From NCBI GenBank assembly GCA_002327255.1, contig DCUM01000204.1, positions 1-64,000 on the forward strand: a DNA stretch of 64,000 nucleotides, given 5' to 3'. Source of the DNA: a bacterium UBA2214 (lineage in GTDB: Bacteria > Zhuqueibacterota > Zhuqueibacteria > Residuimicrobiales > Residuimicrobiaceae). Position numbers and translations under genes: made by a program. Of this stretch, positions 15,156-23,749 are shown in pieces; position 1 is the stretch's first letter, and every line of letters starts with the position of its first letter. The notes under the pieces were generated by a model. That model was not told the DNA's origin, made no database searches, and saw only the letters and a program-made list of their open reading frames with translations.

Positions 15156-16679
15156 TCATCTGGTTTGCTGGATGCTCTCGCGGACTTTTTGCGTCACCGA
15201 ACGGAAGTCTATCTTGCCACTGCCCATCTTGGGCAGTTCATCGACCAGAATGAAATTTTTCGGCAGGGCGATCGTCGGCAGATCATTGGCCATCTTTTTC
15301 AGGATGTCCTTCTCATTGATGGGCGCTGTAATGGCGGCGACGATGCGGGCGCCCTTGATGGAATCGGGTATTTCCACCACGCAGCAGGCCATGCCACTGG
15401 GCAAGTATTTTTCCAGAACACTTTCTGTGCGCACCAGCGAAATCATCTCTCCGCCGATTTTGACAAAGCGTTTCAGACGGCCGCGATGCCACAGGAAGCC
15501 ATCGCTGTCGATCATGCCCATGTCGCCTGTGTCATACCAGCCGTCTTTGATGCGGAGCGAAGTCTCTTCAATATCGTCGAAATAGCCCTTCATCACCAGA
15601 TCGCCTTTGACGAGGATCTTGCCCTCCTGTCCAGTGGGCATTTCATGGCCCTTATCGATGTCGACTATCTTCACCTGGACACTGGGCAACGGTTTGCCAA
15701 TGCTTCCGGGTTTATTGGCCTCAACCGTATTCACCGATACGCCGGGACTGGTTTCGGTGGCGCCGTAGGCTTCCATCAATTCGATGCCGTGCTTGTCGCG
15801 ATAGCCCTGGCGCAGCCAGTCGGGCGTCTTGTCGGCGCTGGGCAGCATGAGACGCAGCGAGGCAAAGTCGCCGGGCTGCGATTCGCGCAGATAACCGGCA
15901 AAAAAGATCGGTGTTCCGGCCAGCAGGGTCGCTTGTTCTTCGCGGATGATCCCGGGGACGCGTTTGTATTCGAGGGGATTGGCGAGGGTGATGTTGGTCA
16001 TGCCCATGATCAGGGGCAGCCAGAAGTTGGCGTTGTGGCCGAAAACGTGAAAAAGGGGCAAAACACTCATGAAGCGCTCCTGTTCGGTGAGGTGAAAGAC
16101 CTGAACAAGATCGCGGATGTTGGAACCGAAATTGGTATGGGTGAGCTGTACCCCTTTGGGATCCTTTTCGCTGCCACTGGTGAAGAGGATCACTGCCGTA
16201 TCGTCTTCCTTCACCGAGGGGAGGGAGGCGATCAGCAGGGAGGCGGGAAGTTTGGAGCGCAGGGCGGCGCGCAATTTTTCGGCGACGGTGACCTGTTCGA
16301 GAATATCCTCGATGAATACCATCCCGGGGACGATGCGACAATTTATTTTCTCGATGAGGGCCTTGCTGGTGATGATGGTCTTGAAACCGCACTTGTTCTG
16401 GGCATATTCCGAGTTCTCGGCGGCGCCGGTGGAGTAGTTGATCATCACCGGCACTTTGCCGGCCATCACCACGGCGAGTGTGGAGAGGATCGACCCCGCA
16501 GAAGTGGGAATCATGATGCCGATGAACCCTTCCTTCATCTTTTTAAAACGATTGGCAAGAATCAGGGAGGCGATCAATGTTTTCGCAAAGGTCAACCTTT
16601 TCTCGGTCGTCCTGTCGATGATGGCAAGCTTGTCGCCTCTCTTTTTCGCCGTTTTGATGAACTCATGATGAAGTATCAT
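15156..16679 (-). CDS. AMP-dependent acyl-CoA/acyl-ACP synthetase
   Basis: The 507-residue ANL-superfamily enzyme activates a fatty acid with ATP to an acyl-adenylate and transfers it to CoA or ACP. The P-loop is LFTSGSEKDPKGVQLTH, the A5 motif YGATETSP, A7 YDTGDMG, and A10 contains PKMGSGKID with the catalytic Lys. The FTSGSE form and overall shape are closest to the C-terminal synthetase half of Aas, so membrane-lipid recycling is a plausible role. The gene is monocistronic: its own promoter lies at 16747-16775 and it shares a terminator at 15101-15138. Two palindromes in the promoter suggest tight regulation. Confidence 0.88.
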   Translation of the reverse strand: MILHHEFIKTAKKRGDKLAIIDRTTEKRLTFAKTLIASLILANRFKKMKEGFIGIMIPTSAGSILSTLAVVMAGKVPVMINYSTGAAENSEYAQNKCGFKTIITSKALIEKINCRIVPGMVFIEDILEQVTVAEKLRAALRSKLPASLLIASLPSVKEDDTAVILFTSGSEKDPKGVQLTHTNFGSNIRDLVQVFHLTEQERFMSVLPLFHVFGHNANFWLPLIMGMTNITLANPLEYKRVPGIIREEQATLLAGTPIFFAGYLRESQPGDFASLRLMLPSADKTPDWLRQGYRDKHGIELMEAYGATETSPGVSVNTVEANKPGSIGKPLPSVQVKIVDIDKGHEMPTGQEGKILVKGDLVMKGYFDDIEETSLRIKDGWYDTGDMGMIDSDGFLWHRGRLKRFVKIGGEMISLVRTESVLEKYLPSGMACCVVEIPDSIKGARIVAAITAPINEKDILKKMANDLPTIALPKNFILVDELPKMGSGKIDFRSVTQKVRESIQQTR

Positions 16680-16708
16680 GCGCTGTACTCCTGTCAGTGT
16701 GAATAGGA

Positions 16709-16726
16709 TTCAAATAATAATTTGAA
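16709..16726. promoter_or_regulatory. Palindrome TTCAAAT-AATA-ATTTGAA, candidate operator
   Basis: A perfect 7-4-7 inverted repeat lies in the 5' leader of the acyl-activating enzyme gene, just downstream of the predicted transcript start (about 16740). That position suits a repressor. Confidence 0.45.
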
Positions 16727-16746
16727 AGTAATTGTTAGTTATATAT

Positions 16747-16775
16747 TTGATAGATGTAAATTGAATTTGATTCAA
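16747..16775 (-). promoter_or_regulatory. Promoter TTGAAT-N17-TATCAA for acyl-activating enzyme
   Basis: Read on the minus strand, the -35 is at 16770-16775 and the -10 at 16747-16752. The -35 is embedded in the palindrome at 16760-16776. Confidence 0.5.
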
Positions 16776-16776
16776 T
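16760..16776. promoter_or_regulatory. Palindrome ATTGAAT-TTG-ATTCAAT over the -35 box
   Basis: A perfect 7-3-7 inverted repeat shares the TTGAA/TTCAA theme with the palindromes at 16709 and 2935. Its overlap with -35 suggests repression by steric block. Confidence 0.45.
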
Positions 16777-16878
16777 ACAGTTTACTTAAAATAATGGTAA
16801 AGTGCAACAAAAAAAGTTGCCATTTTGGGGGCTTGTGCGGATTTGTGGCAAGCGCAGATGTGCAGAGTCTTGAGGAGG

Positions 16879-18744
16879 TCAGGGATGGGTTGAGACCTGC
16901 AGAATGCGTCCCCATCGTCCTGGAAGTAGTATTTCCGCAGCGTCACCACCGGCATCAAACCGCTCTCCGGACAACAGATCGAGGGCGGCCCCGGCGGCAT
17001 GATCCAGCCTGATCGCGTGCGCTTTTGCATCACCATTCAATAAAATCAGCAATCGTTCCTGATCCGTGAAGCGTTCGAAACAGAAGAGCTGCCGGCTGTC
17101 ATCGCACAACAGGGTGCGATAAGCGCCGCGCCACAGGGCGGGATGATCGCGGCGCACCCGGATGAGTTTTCGATAATGATCGTGCAAATCCATATCAGGT
17201 GATATGGCGATGGCTTGCGGAAAGGGCACACCCTGCGGTGACATCCGCTCCGGCTCGTGGCGGATATCCTCCCAAAGCATGGGCTTGCGGCAGCAGGGAT
17301 CGTTGGCGCCTGTCATGCCGACCTCATCGCCATAATAGATCATCGGCGCACCCACATAGGTCATCTGAAACAGGGTGATCAGGCGCAGCGTCTGCAGCTC
17401 TTCGGCATCGGGTTTGCGCATTTGCACATCCGGATGGCTGCCCTTGCTCAACTCGAAAAATGCGCCCCACTCCCGGAATGCACCCAAATCCCCGTTGACG
17501 ATCAGGGAGGCTAAGCGCATGGTGTCGTGACTGTCGAGCAGATTCTGCATGACCGGGGCAACGCCCGGCGGAAACGCCTCGCGCACCAGCCGCAGCTGGC
17601 GCTCGAAGGCCGAAATGGTGATGCGATTTTTTTTGCGCATGAAGAGGTCGTGACAGGCGAAGGCGAACTGATAGTTCATCACGGCATCGAACTCGTCGCC
17701 GAGCAGGTAGGGTTTGAGAACCTCCGGCGTATCGATCACCTCCGCGGTCAGATAGGCCTGCGGATTGATCGAGAGCACCTGCTGCCGCCAGGCCTTCCAG
17801 AAGGGATGCGCCACGCAAAAGGCCACATCCAGGCGCCAGCCATCGATGCCATCGCGCGGATCACCATCTCCGTCCGGATCCATCCAGCGCCGCGTCGCAG
17901 CGTAGATATAATCGCGCGGACCTTCAACCAGTCCCCCTTCATCTTCACGCAATTCGGGCAGCTCGGAAACGCCGAACCATCCTTCATAGGTGAAGGGCGC
18001 ATGGCGGCTTTTATGGTCCCAGGAGGTGATGGTGAACCAATCCTTATAAGCGGATGCCTGGCGCTGTTTGACGACATCCTGAAATGCCCAGCTGGTGATG
18101 CCCATGTGGTTGAAAACACCATCGAAAATAAGGTGCATGCCGCGCTGATGAACCTGGTCGATCAACTGCAGCATCAGGCGGTCGGCGCTGCTCCAGCGCC
18201 AGGTGGCGGGGTCGGCGGGATCTTCGCCGGCGATGAGGGCGCGATCACCCTGCGGATCGGGTCCGAAATGGGGGTCGATGTGATGATAGGTCGCGCCATC
18301 GTATTTATGGGAGGAGGGGGCGGCAAACACCGGATTTAAATAGAGGGCCGTGACGCCGAGATTCTGCAGATAATCGAGCTTTTCGAGGATGCCCGCCACA
18401 TCACCGCCGTAGCGCCGCCGCTGCAGGTTGAACCAGATGGAATGACCATTTTTCTTTTCATAGGGCTGCAGTTCATACCAGTCGGCACCCCAGGGATGGA
18501 TCTGCCAGGGCGAATGGACGTCGTGGGGATAGGCGCCTGCAAGGTCCGATAGCGCGGGATCATTTCCTCTGTCTCCGTTGCGAAAACGCTCCGGAAAGAT
18601 CTGATACCAGACGGCGCGACGTGCCCATTCAGGTCCCCAGTTGCCGTCTGCTGTAAAAGCGGGATAATCCACCTGCGCAGGCGTGAGGCTGAACACCGCC
18701 ATGAGGACTCCATAAATAATAAAAACAACGGTTAAAAAAGGCAT
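16879..18744 (-). CDS. GH13 alpha-amylase family glycoside hydrolase, exported or membrane-anchored
   Basis: The 621-residue protein has an N-terminal hydrophobic segment (FLTVVFIIYGVLMAVFSL). The barrel starts with WARRAVWYQIFPERF, followed by LDYLQNLGVTALYLNPVF and DGVFNHMG. The catalytic triad is visible: Asp in GWRLDVAF (about 305), Glu in LTAEVID (about 334) and Asp in LLDSHDT (about 405). The layout resembles neopullulanase/cyclomaltodextrinase or maltodextrin glucosidase enzymes that cut alpha-1,4-glucans. The ATG at 18744 has a GGGGGA site; a TTG one codon earlier is rejected. It starts 15 bases after the stop of the S9 peptidase gene and is probably co-transcribed. Confidence 0.88.
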   Translation of the reverse strand: MPFLTVVFIIYGVLMAVFSLTPAQVDYPAFTADGNWGPEWARRAVWYQIFPERFRNGDRGNDPALSDLAGAYPHDVHSPWQIHPWGADWYELQPYEKKNGHSIWFNLQRRRYGGDVAGILEKLDYLQNLGVTALYLNPVFAAPSSHKYDGATYHHIDPHFGPDPQGDRALIAGEDPADPATWRWSSADRLMLQLIDQVHQRGMHLIFDGVFNHMGITSWAFQDVVKQRQASAYKDWFTITSWDHKSRHAPFTYEGWFGVSELPELREDEGGLVEGPRDYIYAATRRWMDPDGDGDPRDGIDGWRLDVAFCVAHPFWKAWRQQVLSINPQAYLTAEVIDTPEVLKPYLLGDEFDAVMNYQFAFACHDLFMRKKNRITISAFERQLRLVREAFPPGVAPVMQNLLDSHDTMRLASLIVNGDLGAFREWGAFFELSKGSHPDVQMRKPDAEELQTLRLITLFQMTYVGAPMIYYGDEVGMTGANDPCCRKPMLWEDIRHEPERMSPQGVPFPQAIAISPDMDLHDHYRKLIRVRRDHPALWRGAYRTLLCDDSRQLFCFERFTDQERLLILLNGDAKAHAIRLDHAAGAALDLLSGERFDAGGDAAEILLPGRWGRILQVSTHP

Positions 18745-18759
18745 CAATCCCCCACCCGT

Positions 18760-21192
18760 TCATTGATCGCTGGCGACGTGCTTTTCCAGCCATTGATCCA
18801 TTTCCCAGAGCATATGCAGCACCGACTCGCGGGCGCGATAACCATGACTCTCACACGGGAGTATGACCAGGCGGACTGTTTTACCCATCCCTTTCAAGGC
18901 GGCGTAGTAACGCTCGCTCTGCATGGGAAAGGTGCCGCTGTTGTTGTCCGCTTCACCGTGCATCAGCAACAACGGCGTATTCATCTGCCTGACGAACATG
19001 AATGGCGACATCCGCGCATAGACGTCCGGGGCATCCCAGAGCGTACGCTCCTCGCTCTGAAAGCCGAAAGGCGTCAGGGTACGGTTATAGGCGCCGCTGC
19101 GGGCGATACCGGCGCGGAAAAGATCACTATGGCTGAGCAGATTGGCCGTCATGAAGGCGCCATAGGAGTGTCCACCAATCGCGATGCGGTTGGAATCGGC
19201 CACGCCGCGCCGCTGCAGCTCGGCGATCGCCGACCTCGCGCTGGCGACCAGTTGTTCGATGTAGGTATCATTCGGCTCCTCATCGTTCTCCCCGATGATC
19301 GGCATGGCCGGATTGTCGAGGATGGCGTAACCGCGCACGAGCCAGAAGAGGGGAGAGTGGCTCGAAAGGCGCACAAAACGATAGGGCGAATCCTTGACCT
19401 GTCCCGCAGCCGCGGCACTCTTGTATTCCTGCGGATAGGCCCAGAAAAGAACGGGCAAGGGACCCTGTTCGCGCTGCCATCCGGCCGGCGTGTAGAGGGT
19501 GCCGCTCAATGAAACGCCATCCTCGCGGAGGTAGTGGATGAGTTCTTTTTGCACCTTTTCGAGTTGGGGATAGGGGTGCGGAAAAGAGGTCACAGCGTGG
19601 ACGGTGGCGTCCCGGCCTTTGTGGATGTAGTAATTGGGCGGTTCCTGCAGCGACTCCCGGCGGGTTAAATAGTGCCGGTTATCGTCATCGAGGAAATCGA
19701 TAAAATATTCATAGTACGGTGCCGCGCATTGCCACAATCGCGTCGATTTTCCGGAGCCGAGATCGTACTCATCCAGAAACGGAAAGTCGCCCTGCGGCGA
19801 GGCGCCCATGCCCCGCAAAAAAATGCGCCCGGTGTTGCCGGCAAAACGGAGGAGGGGTCGCCCCGAGGCGTTGGTTGTCAGCACCGGCACGCCGGGATCA
19901 CCGTAGCGCTCTTCCCAGGAACGCTCCCAAACCAGATTCACTGCGGCGCCCGGCACATCCGGACGCACGCGCCACACGCGAATCTGCCGGGTATCCCACC
20001 AGCGCTCTGATACCAAGGCGGTGGTGCCGGTGCCCCAGAAAATGCCGCTGTAGCGCCTGGTGAGATTGATCAGCAGTTGCGGATCGCGATTGAACGGCGC
20101 CGGCAGCGTCCACACTTTGTCGCGAACGGCTACATCGATTTTCGGATCTCCACCATCCTGTGCTTCACACCAGCACAGCGTGGCGGCCGCATCGTGGCGC
20201 CAGGCGAAGTCCCTCGCGCCCGCAGGTACCGCATCCCGGGCAATGGGCACCTCTTCGGCCAGAGGCAAATCAGCCAGAGACTTGATCACTTTTCCGTCTT
20301 TATCCCAAACCTGGACGGCATGGGGGAAGCGATTCATGGGGACGAGGTAGGAAAAGGGTCTGTGCAGGGTCTCCACCAAAATATACTGGCCGTCCGGAGA
20401 GGGCTCGGCCGTGCGATGGAGGCCGGGCGAACCCAGGGAACGCTTTTGCCCATCCAGAGAAACAAGGACGAGCTGGAGGGTAAAATAATGCTCGAACAGG
20501 GCCTCATCGTGGGGCGATTTGAGCAAATCCTGATAGGTGCGGGCGGGTGCGATTTTGCCGTGGTTCTCCTGGATAATCGGCCGCGTTGGCGTTGCGTCGG
20601 ACACCGGCGCCGGAGGATAATTTTCCGGTATTTGCCGGCAAAGCAGCCCCTGACTGTCCGGCATCCATTCATAGGGTGCACCCGGAAAACAGGCATTCAG
20701 TCTTTCCACCAGGGGAACGGCCTGACGCGTGGCCACCTCGAGGCACCACAGCGAGATGCCATGAACGCCGGCGAAGGTGAAGGCGATGCGGCGGCCGTCC
20801 GGCGACCATTTGACATCTCGAAGACGCGGTTGATCGGGCAAGCCGGCGATGGAAAATTCCGGCGGCTCCGTCGTCTTTTTAAGAAGCATGCCGCTAAAGT
20901 AAGAAGAGCGACTTGGCGCAAACGTCCCGGGATTGATGCGTTCACCCGCCAGAGAGAGCTCCGGTTGTGCAAGTTCTGATAGAGGTGGCAGCGCCGGGAT
21001 ATCCAGCAGGAGCATCCAGTTACGGTGCGGCGATAACAAAACGGCGGGGGTCATCGGGGCATCCACCAGAGCGGCGATCTCCGCCGGCGGCATGCGATAC
21101 CCTTGTTCCTGCGCCGGGAAGCTGGCAGTGAACATCATCAACAATCCTATGGATGAAAAAGAGATCGCACCCAATCTCATTCTATGGCTCAT
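18760..21192 (-). CDS. S9-family (prolyl oligopeptidase-type) serine peptidase, exported
   Basis: The 810-residue protein starts from an ATG preceded by GAGGAGGG; the ATG at 21207 is five codons earlier and less well placed. A signal peptide (ISFSSIGLLMMFTASFPA) leads into a beta-propeller-like region (about 60-560; DVKWSPDGRRIAFTF, AEPSPDGQYILVE) and a C-terminal alpha/beta-hydrolase domain. The nucleophile is Ser in GGHSYGAF (about 673), the acid Asp in MHGEADNNSG (about 746) and the base His in CESHGYRA (about 781). The shape is closest to the glutamyl-endopeptidase-like S9 group. It probably degrades peptides in the periplasm. It heads a two-gene minus-strand unit with the GH13 enzyme. 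Confidence 0.88.
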   Translation of the reverse strand: MSHRMRLGAISFSSIGLLMMFTASFPAQEQGYRMPPAEIAALVDAPMTPAVLLSPHRNWMLLLDIPALPPLSELAQPELSLAGERINPGTFAPSRSSYFSGMLLKKTTEPPEFSIAGLPDQPRLRDVKWSPDGRRIAFTFAGVHGISLWCLEVATRQAVPLVERLNACFPGAPYEWMPDSQGLLCRQIPENYPPAPVSDATPTRPIIQENHGKIAPARTYQDLLKSPHDEALFEHYFTLQLVLVSLDGQKRSLGSPGLHRTAEPSPDGQYILVETLHRPFSYLVPMNRFPHAVQVWDKDGKVIKSLADLPLAEEVPIARDAVPAGARDFAWRHDAAATLCWCEAQDGGDPKIDVAVRDKVWTLPAPFNRDPQLLINLTRRYSGIFWGTGTTALVSERWWDTRQIRVWRVRPDVPGAAVNLVWERSWEERYGDPGVPVLTTNASGRPLLRFAGNTGRIFLRGMGASPQGDFPFLDEYDLGSGKSTRLWQCAAPYYEYFIDFLDDDNRHYLTRRESLQEPPNYYIHKGRDATVHAVTSFPHPYPQLEKVQKELIHYLREDGVSLSGTLYTPAGWQREQGPLPVLFWAYPQEYKSAAAAGQVKDSPYRFVRLSSHSPLFWLVRGYAILDNPAMPIIGENDEEPNDTYIEQLVASARSAIAELQRRGVADSNRIAIGGHSYGAFMTANLLSHSDLFRAGIARSGAYNRTLTPFGFQSEERTLWDAPDVYARMSPFMFVRQMNTPLLLMHGEADNNSGTFPMQSERYYAALKGMGKTVRLVILPCESHGYRARESVLHMLWEMDQWLEKHVASDQ

Positions 21193-21343
21193 GACTTCCC
21201 TCCTCACAGTACATCAAAAAACGCCTGGCGTGGACGATAACAGTGCGGGCTGCCGGATGAGCCGGACAGATCCAACGCGCATAAAGGGATCTGCTCAGAC
21301 AGGAAAAGAAAATCAGATGCAACCAGGATGCAGGTTCTACTTA

Positions 21344-21371
21344 AATATAAAAAAATCATATCATTTTGCAA
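21344..21371 (-). promoter_or_regulatory. Promoter TTGCAA-N16-TATATT for S9 peptidase operon
   Basis: On the minus strand the -35 is 21366-21371 and the -10 is 21344-21349, about 150 bases upstream of the gene. It is back to back with the CorA-like gene's promoter region. Confidence 0.4.
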
Positions 21372-21477
21372 GCATTTTTTTTCGCCCCCGACTTTTATCT
21401 TGCATTTTTGTCAAAGAACGTTAACTTAAACATCCCGTTTTTTGATAATATCTTTCCTGTCTACCTGATAAATCACA

Positions 21478-21506
21478 TTGAAATTATGAATTGAATTGAT
21501 TACATT
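21478..21506 (+). promoter_or_regulatory. Promoter TTGAAA-N17-TACATT for CorA-like gene
   Basis: A good sigma70 match gives a start near 21513 and a 40-base leader. The rest of the 345-base divergent space (21193-21553) holds no gene I can support; a second TTGCAT at 21400 has only a poor -10. Confidence 0.55.
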
Positions 21507-21553
21507 ATCAGGCGGTTCATCCTGGTTTAATCCGTGGGTTGGGAGATAAAAGC

Positions 21554-22468
21554 ATGCTGAGATGTTATCATATCTGCGAAGGCAAGATTCAGACCTGCAA
21601 TGTTGCAGATGCGCAGATCCTGACCTATATCAACCCCGATGAATCCGAGAAGAAATACCTCACCGGCGATCTCAATCTCGACGAGCACACGCTCAATTCC
21701 TGTCTTGACCCCGATGAACTGTCGCGTCTGGAATTTGAACCCGAACATGTCGCCATGATCTTCAAGCGGCCGCGCAATTATCTGGTCGAGGACCGCTTTC
21801 TTTTCAGGGTCACCTCCATGGGCGCATTTGTATTTGCCGATAAAATCATTCTCGTCTCCTCCGAAGATGTGCCCATTTTTGATGACAAAAAGTTCACCAA
21901 GGTCACCAGTCTCAAGGATGTCATGCTCAAGATGCTCTTTCGTTCCATTTACCATTTTCTCGAGCATCTCAAGATCATCAACATGATCACCAACGATCTG
22001 GAAGAGAAGATCAACTCCTCCATGGAAAACCGCTATCTCATCAGTCTCTTCTCCCTGGAAAAAAGTCTGGTCTATTACCTCAACGCCATCACCGCCAATT
22101 CGATCCTTTTGCAGCGCCTGAAAAACAATGGCAGCAAGATCGGCTTCATTCCCGATGAAGAGGATTTGCTCGACGACATCATGATCGAGAATTCGCAATG
22201 TTACCGCCAGGCGGAAATCTATTCCAACATCTTGTCCGGCATGATGGATGCGCGCGCCTCCATCGTGAATAACAATATCAACGTGCTCATGAAGACGCTC
22301 AACATCATCACCATCGGCATTATGGTCCCCACCTTTATTGTGAGCGCCTTTTCCATGAACGTCGGCATTCCGTTCCAAAAGCATCCGCAGGCTTTTTGGT
22401 TCGTTTTGGGCATCGCTCTGGTTTCGGTCTATGGATTTTACTGGATTTGGCGCTATAAAAAGTGGTGA
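21554..22468 (+). CDS. CorA-family divalent cation transporter
   Basis: The 304-residue protein has a cytoplasmic alpha/beta N-terminal domain, a long helical stalk (about 130-240) and two C-terminal transmembrane helices (about 250-270 and 280-300). This is the CorA pentamer layout for Mg2+, Co2+ or Ni2+ flux. The family signature GMN at the end of the first helix is SMN here (SAFSMNVG), an unusual substitution at the pore mouth. The ATG at 21554 has GGGAG upstream; a TTG five codons earlier is rejected. It is monocistronic or continues into the universal stress gene 53 bases downstream. Confidence 0.85.
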   Translation: MLRCYHICEGKIQTCNVADAQILTYINPDESEKKYLTGDLNLDEHTLNSCLDPDELSRLEFEPEHVAMIFKRPRNYLVEDRFLFRVTSMGAFVFADKIILVSSEDVPIFDDKKFTKVTSLKDVMLKMLFRSIYHFLEHLKIINMITNDLEEKINSSMENRYLISLFSLEKSLVYYLNAITANSILLQRLKNNGSKIGFIPDEEDLLDDIMIENSQCYRQAEIYSNILSGMMDARASIVNNNINVLMKTLNIITIGIMVPTFIVSAFSMNVGIPFQKHPQAFWFVLGIALVSVYGFYWIWRYKKW

Positions 22469-22521
22469 TTTTGCATACTTTTTCAGGTTCATGCATCTAA
22501 TCATTAGGGATCGGATGACGC

Positions 22522-23406
22522 ATGGCAACTATTTCCAACATTCTCGTCGCCAGTGATTTTTCGCAGCCCGCCGAGGCCGCACTGCAAAATGCCTTGCGCA
22601 TTGCGAGAGGATCGGGCGCTTCGCTCACCCTCCTGCATGTGGCGACCATCTTTGAGGGCGATTTCTCTGGCGAAAGAATTGCAACCCTGAAATCACTTTA
22701 TCAGCGTCTCGAGAAAAAAGCAGCGCTGGAGATTTCCAGCCATCTCGCGGGGATTGACAGCAAAGGCGTCACCCTTCATACGGCCGTGCGCAGCGGTTTC
22801 AACGCCGCCGAGGAGATTCTCACCTTTATCAAAAAAAATCACATCGACCTGGTGGCACTGGGTTCTCAGGGCCGCAAGCCGCTGTCGGAATGGATTCTCG
22901 GCAGCGTGGCCGATAAAATCGTCAGAATGGCGCCCTGTCCCGTACTCACCGTGCGACAGACTGCTCAAAACCCGACTGACAAAACCGGTTACGGCCACAT
23001 CGTGGTTGCCACGGATTTTTCTCCCAACAGCCAAAAAGCGTTGCAGATGGCCAACACCCTCGCAAACCGTGAGGCCCGCATCGATGTGATCCACGTTTTG
23101 GATGACAGTTTCCTGGCGCACTATGGCGCCTCCGGAATGGCAGCCTTGATGCCCGACCTGCAGCGCCGCGCCGCGGAGACCCTCGAGCAGTTTGCAGCCC
23201 GGGGTTTGACGCCCGGGCGCAAAGGCCGCCGCATCCTCGAGATGGGCGCTGTTTCCGATAAAATACTCGAATATGCGCAGGGCAGTCATGCCGATCTCAT
23301 CACCGTCGGGCAGCGCAGCCGGGTGACGGAGGAACCCATCATGCTGGGAAGCGTTTCGCAGCATCTGGTGCAGCGTTCACGGCTGCCGGTTTTGGTGGTC
23401 AAATGA
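22522..23406 (+). CDS. Tandem-domain universal stress protein (UspA family)
   Basis: The 294-residue protein has two Usp folds (about 1-145 and 150-294). The first begins NILVASDFS and carries an ATP-binding loop pattern G-x2-G-x9-G-S in GSQGRKPLSEWILGSV. The second begins HIVVATDFS and has VGQRSRVTEEPIMLGSV. Tandem-domain Usp proteins act as cytoplasmic homodimer-like units that bind ATP and respond to stress. The ATG at 22522 has AGGGATCGGATG upstream. A small zinc-finger gene follows 12 bases later. Confidence 0.92.
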   Translation: MATISNILVASDFSQPAEAALQNALRIARGSGASLTLLHVATIFEGDFSGERIATLKSLYQRLEKKAALEISSHLAGIDSKGVTLHTAVRSGFNAAEEILTFIKKNHIDLVALGSQGRKPLSEWILGSVADKIVRMAPCPVLTVRQTAQNPTDKTGYGHIVVATDFSPNSQKALQMANTLANREARIDVIHVLDDSFLAHYGASGMAALMPDLQRRAAETLEQFAARGLTPGRKGRRILEMGAVSDKILEYAQGSHADLITVGQRSRVTEEPIMLGSVSQHLVQRSRLPVLVVK

Positions 23407-23418
23407 GCTGAGGTTTAC

Positions 23419-23661
23419 ATGGTATGTGAAAAAATCATCGAGCAGATTTGTGCCGAATTGGCGGAAGACATCGATGTGGAGGTCTGTCAGAAGGTCAAAG
23501 CGCATCTGCTGACGTGCCCGGAATGCGCACAGCAGCTGCAAGCGATGCGCATGACCGTGCATCTCTACGCGCTGCTTGGAGAGCGCGAGGTGCCGCAAAA
23601 AATCCATGAACGATTGGCTCTGTTGCTCAACCTGCCCTGTGCGGAATCGGGAAAAAGGTGA
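23419..23661 (+). CDS. Small putative zinc-finger protein (anti-sigma zf-HC2-like)
   Basis: The 80-residue protein carries C-x3-H-x3-C-x2-C-type spacing in EVCQKVKAHLLTCPECAQQL, the hallmark of zf-HC2 domains at the N-terminus of ZAS anti-sigma factors. There is no transmembrane helix or sigma gene nearby, so it is a stand-alone zinc finger. The C-terminal 35 residues are helical (VHLYALLGEREVPQKI). It is co-transcribed with the Usp gene (12-base gap). The partner is unknown; a role as soluble anti-sigma or as a redox/zinc switch is possible. Confidence 0.65.
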   Translation: MVCEKIIEQICAELAEDIDVEVCQKVKAHLLTCPECAQQLQAMRMTVHLYALLGEREVPQKIHERLALLLNLPCAESGKR

Positions 23662-23680
23662 ACAAAAGAGCACTTTATTC

Positions 23681-23709
23681 TTGACAGAGAGTGAAATTTT
23701 GCGTATACT
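23681..23709 (+). promoter_or_regulatory. lexA promoter TTGACA-N17-TATACT
   Basis: A consensus -35, ideal spacing and 5/6 -10 make this the best promoter in the window. The transcript start would be near 23716, inside the palindrome that follows. Confidence 0.8.
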
Positions 23710-23711
23710 GA

Positions 23712-23738
23712 GGGTGAAAGGAATTTCACCCTTTTTTT
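23712..23738. promoter_or_regulatory. Palindrome GGGTGAAA-GGAA-TTTCACCC plus T7: candidate LexA operator and terminator
   Basis: A perfect 8-4-8 inverted repeat starts two bases after the -10 box, where an autoregulatory LexA site would sit. The following seven T make the same element look like a terminator for the upstream Usp/zinc-finger transcript. A half-site GGTGAAA recurs at 24484 upstream of the ImuB-like gene. Confidence 0.55.
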
Positions 23739-23749
23739 ATGGGAGGGTT

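Noticed and set aside
15165..16706. Plus-strand frame of 513 codons opposite the acyl-activating enzyme
   Set aside because: The minus-strand gene has full ANL motifs; the plus frame has none and is explained by codon bias.
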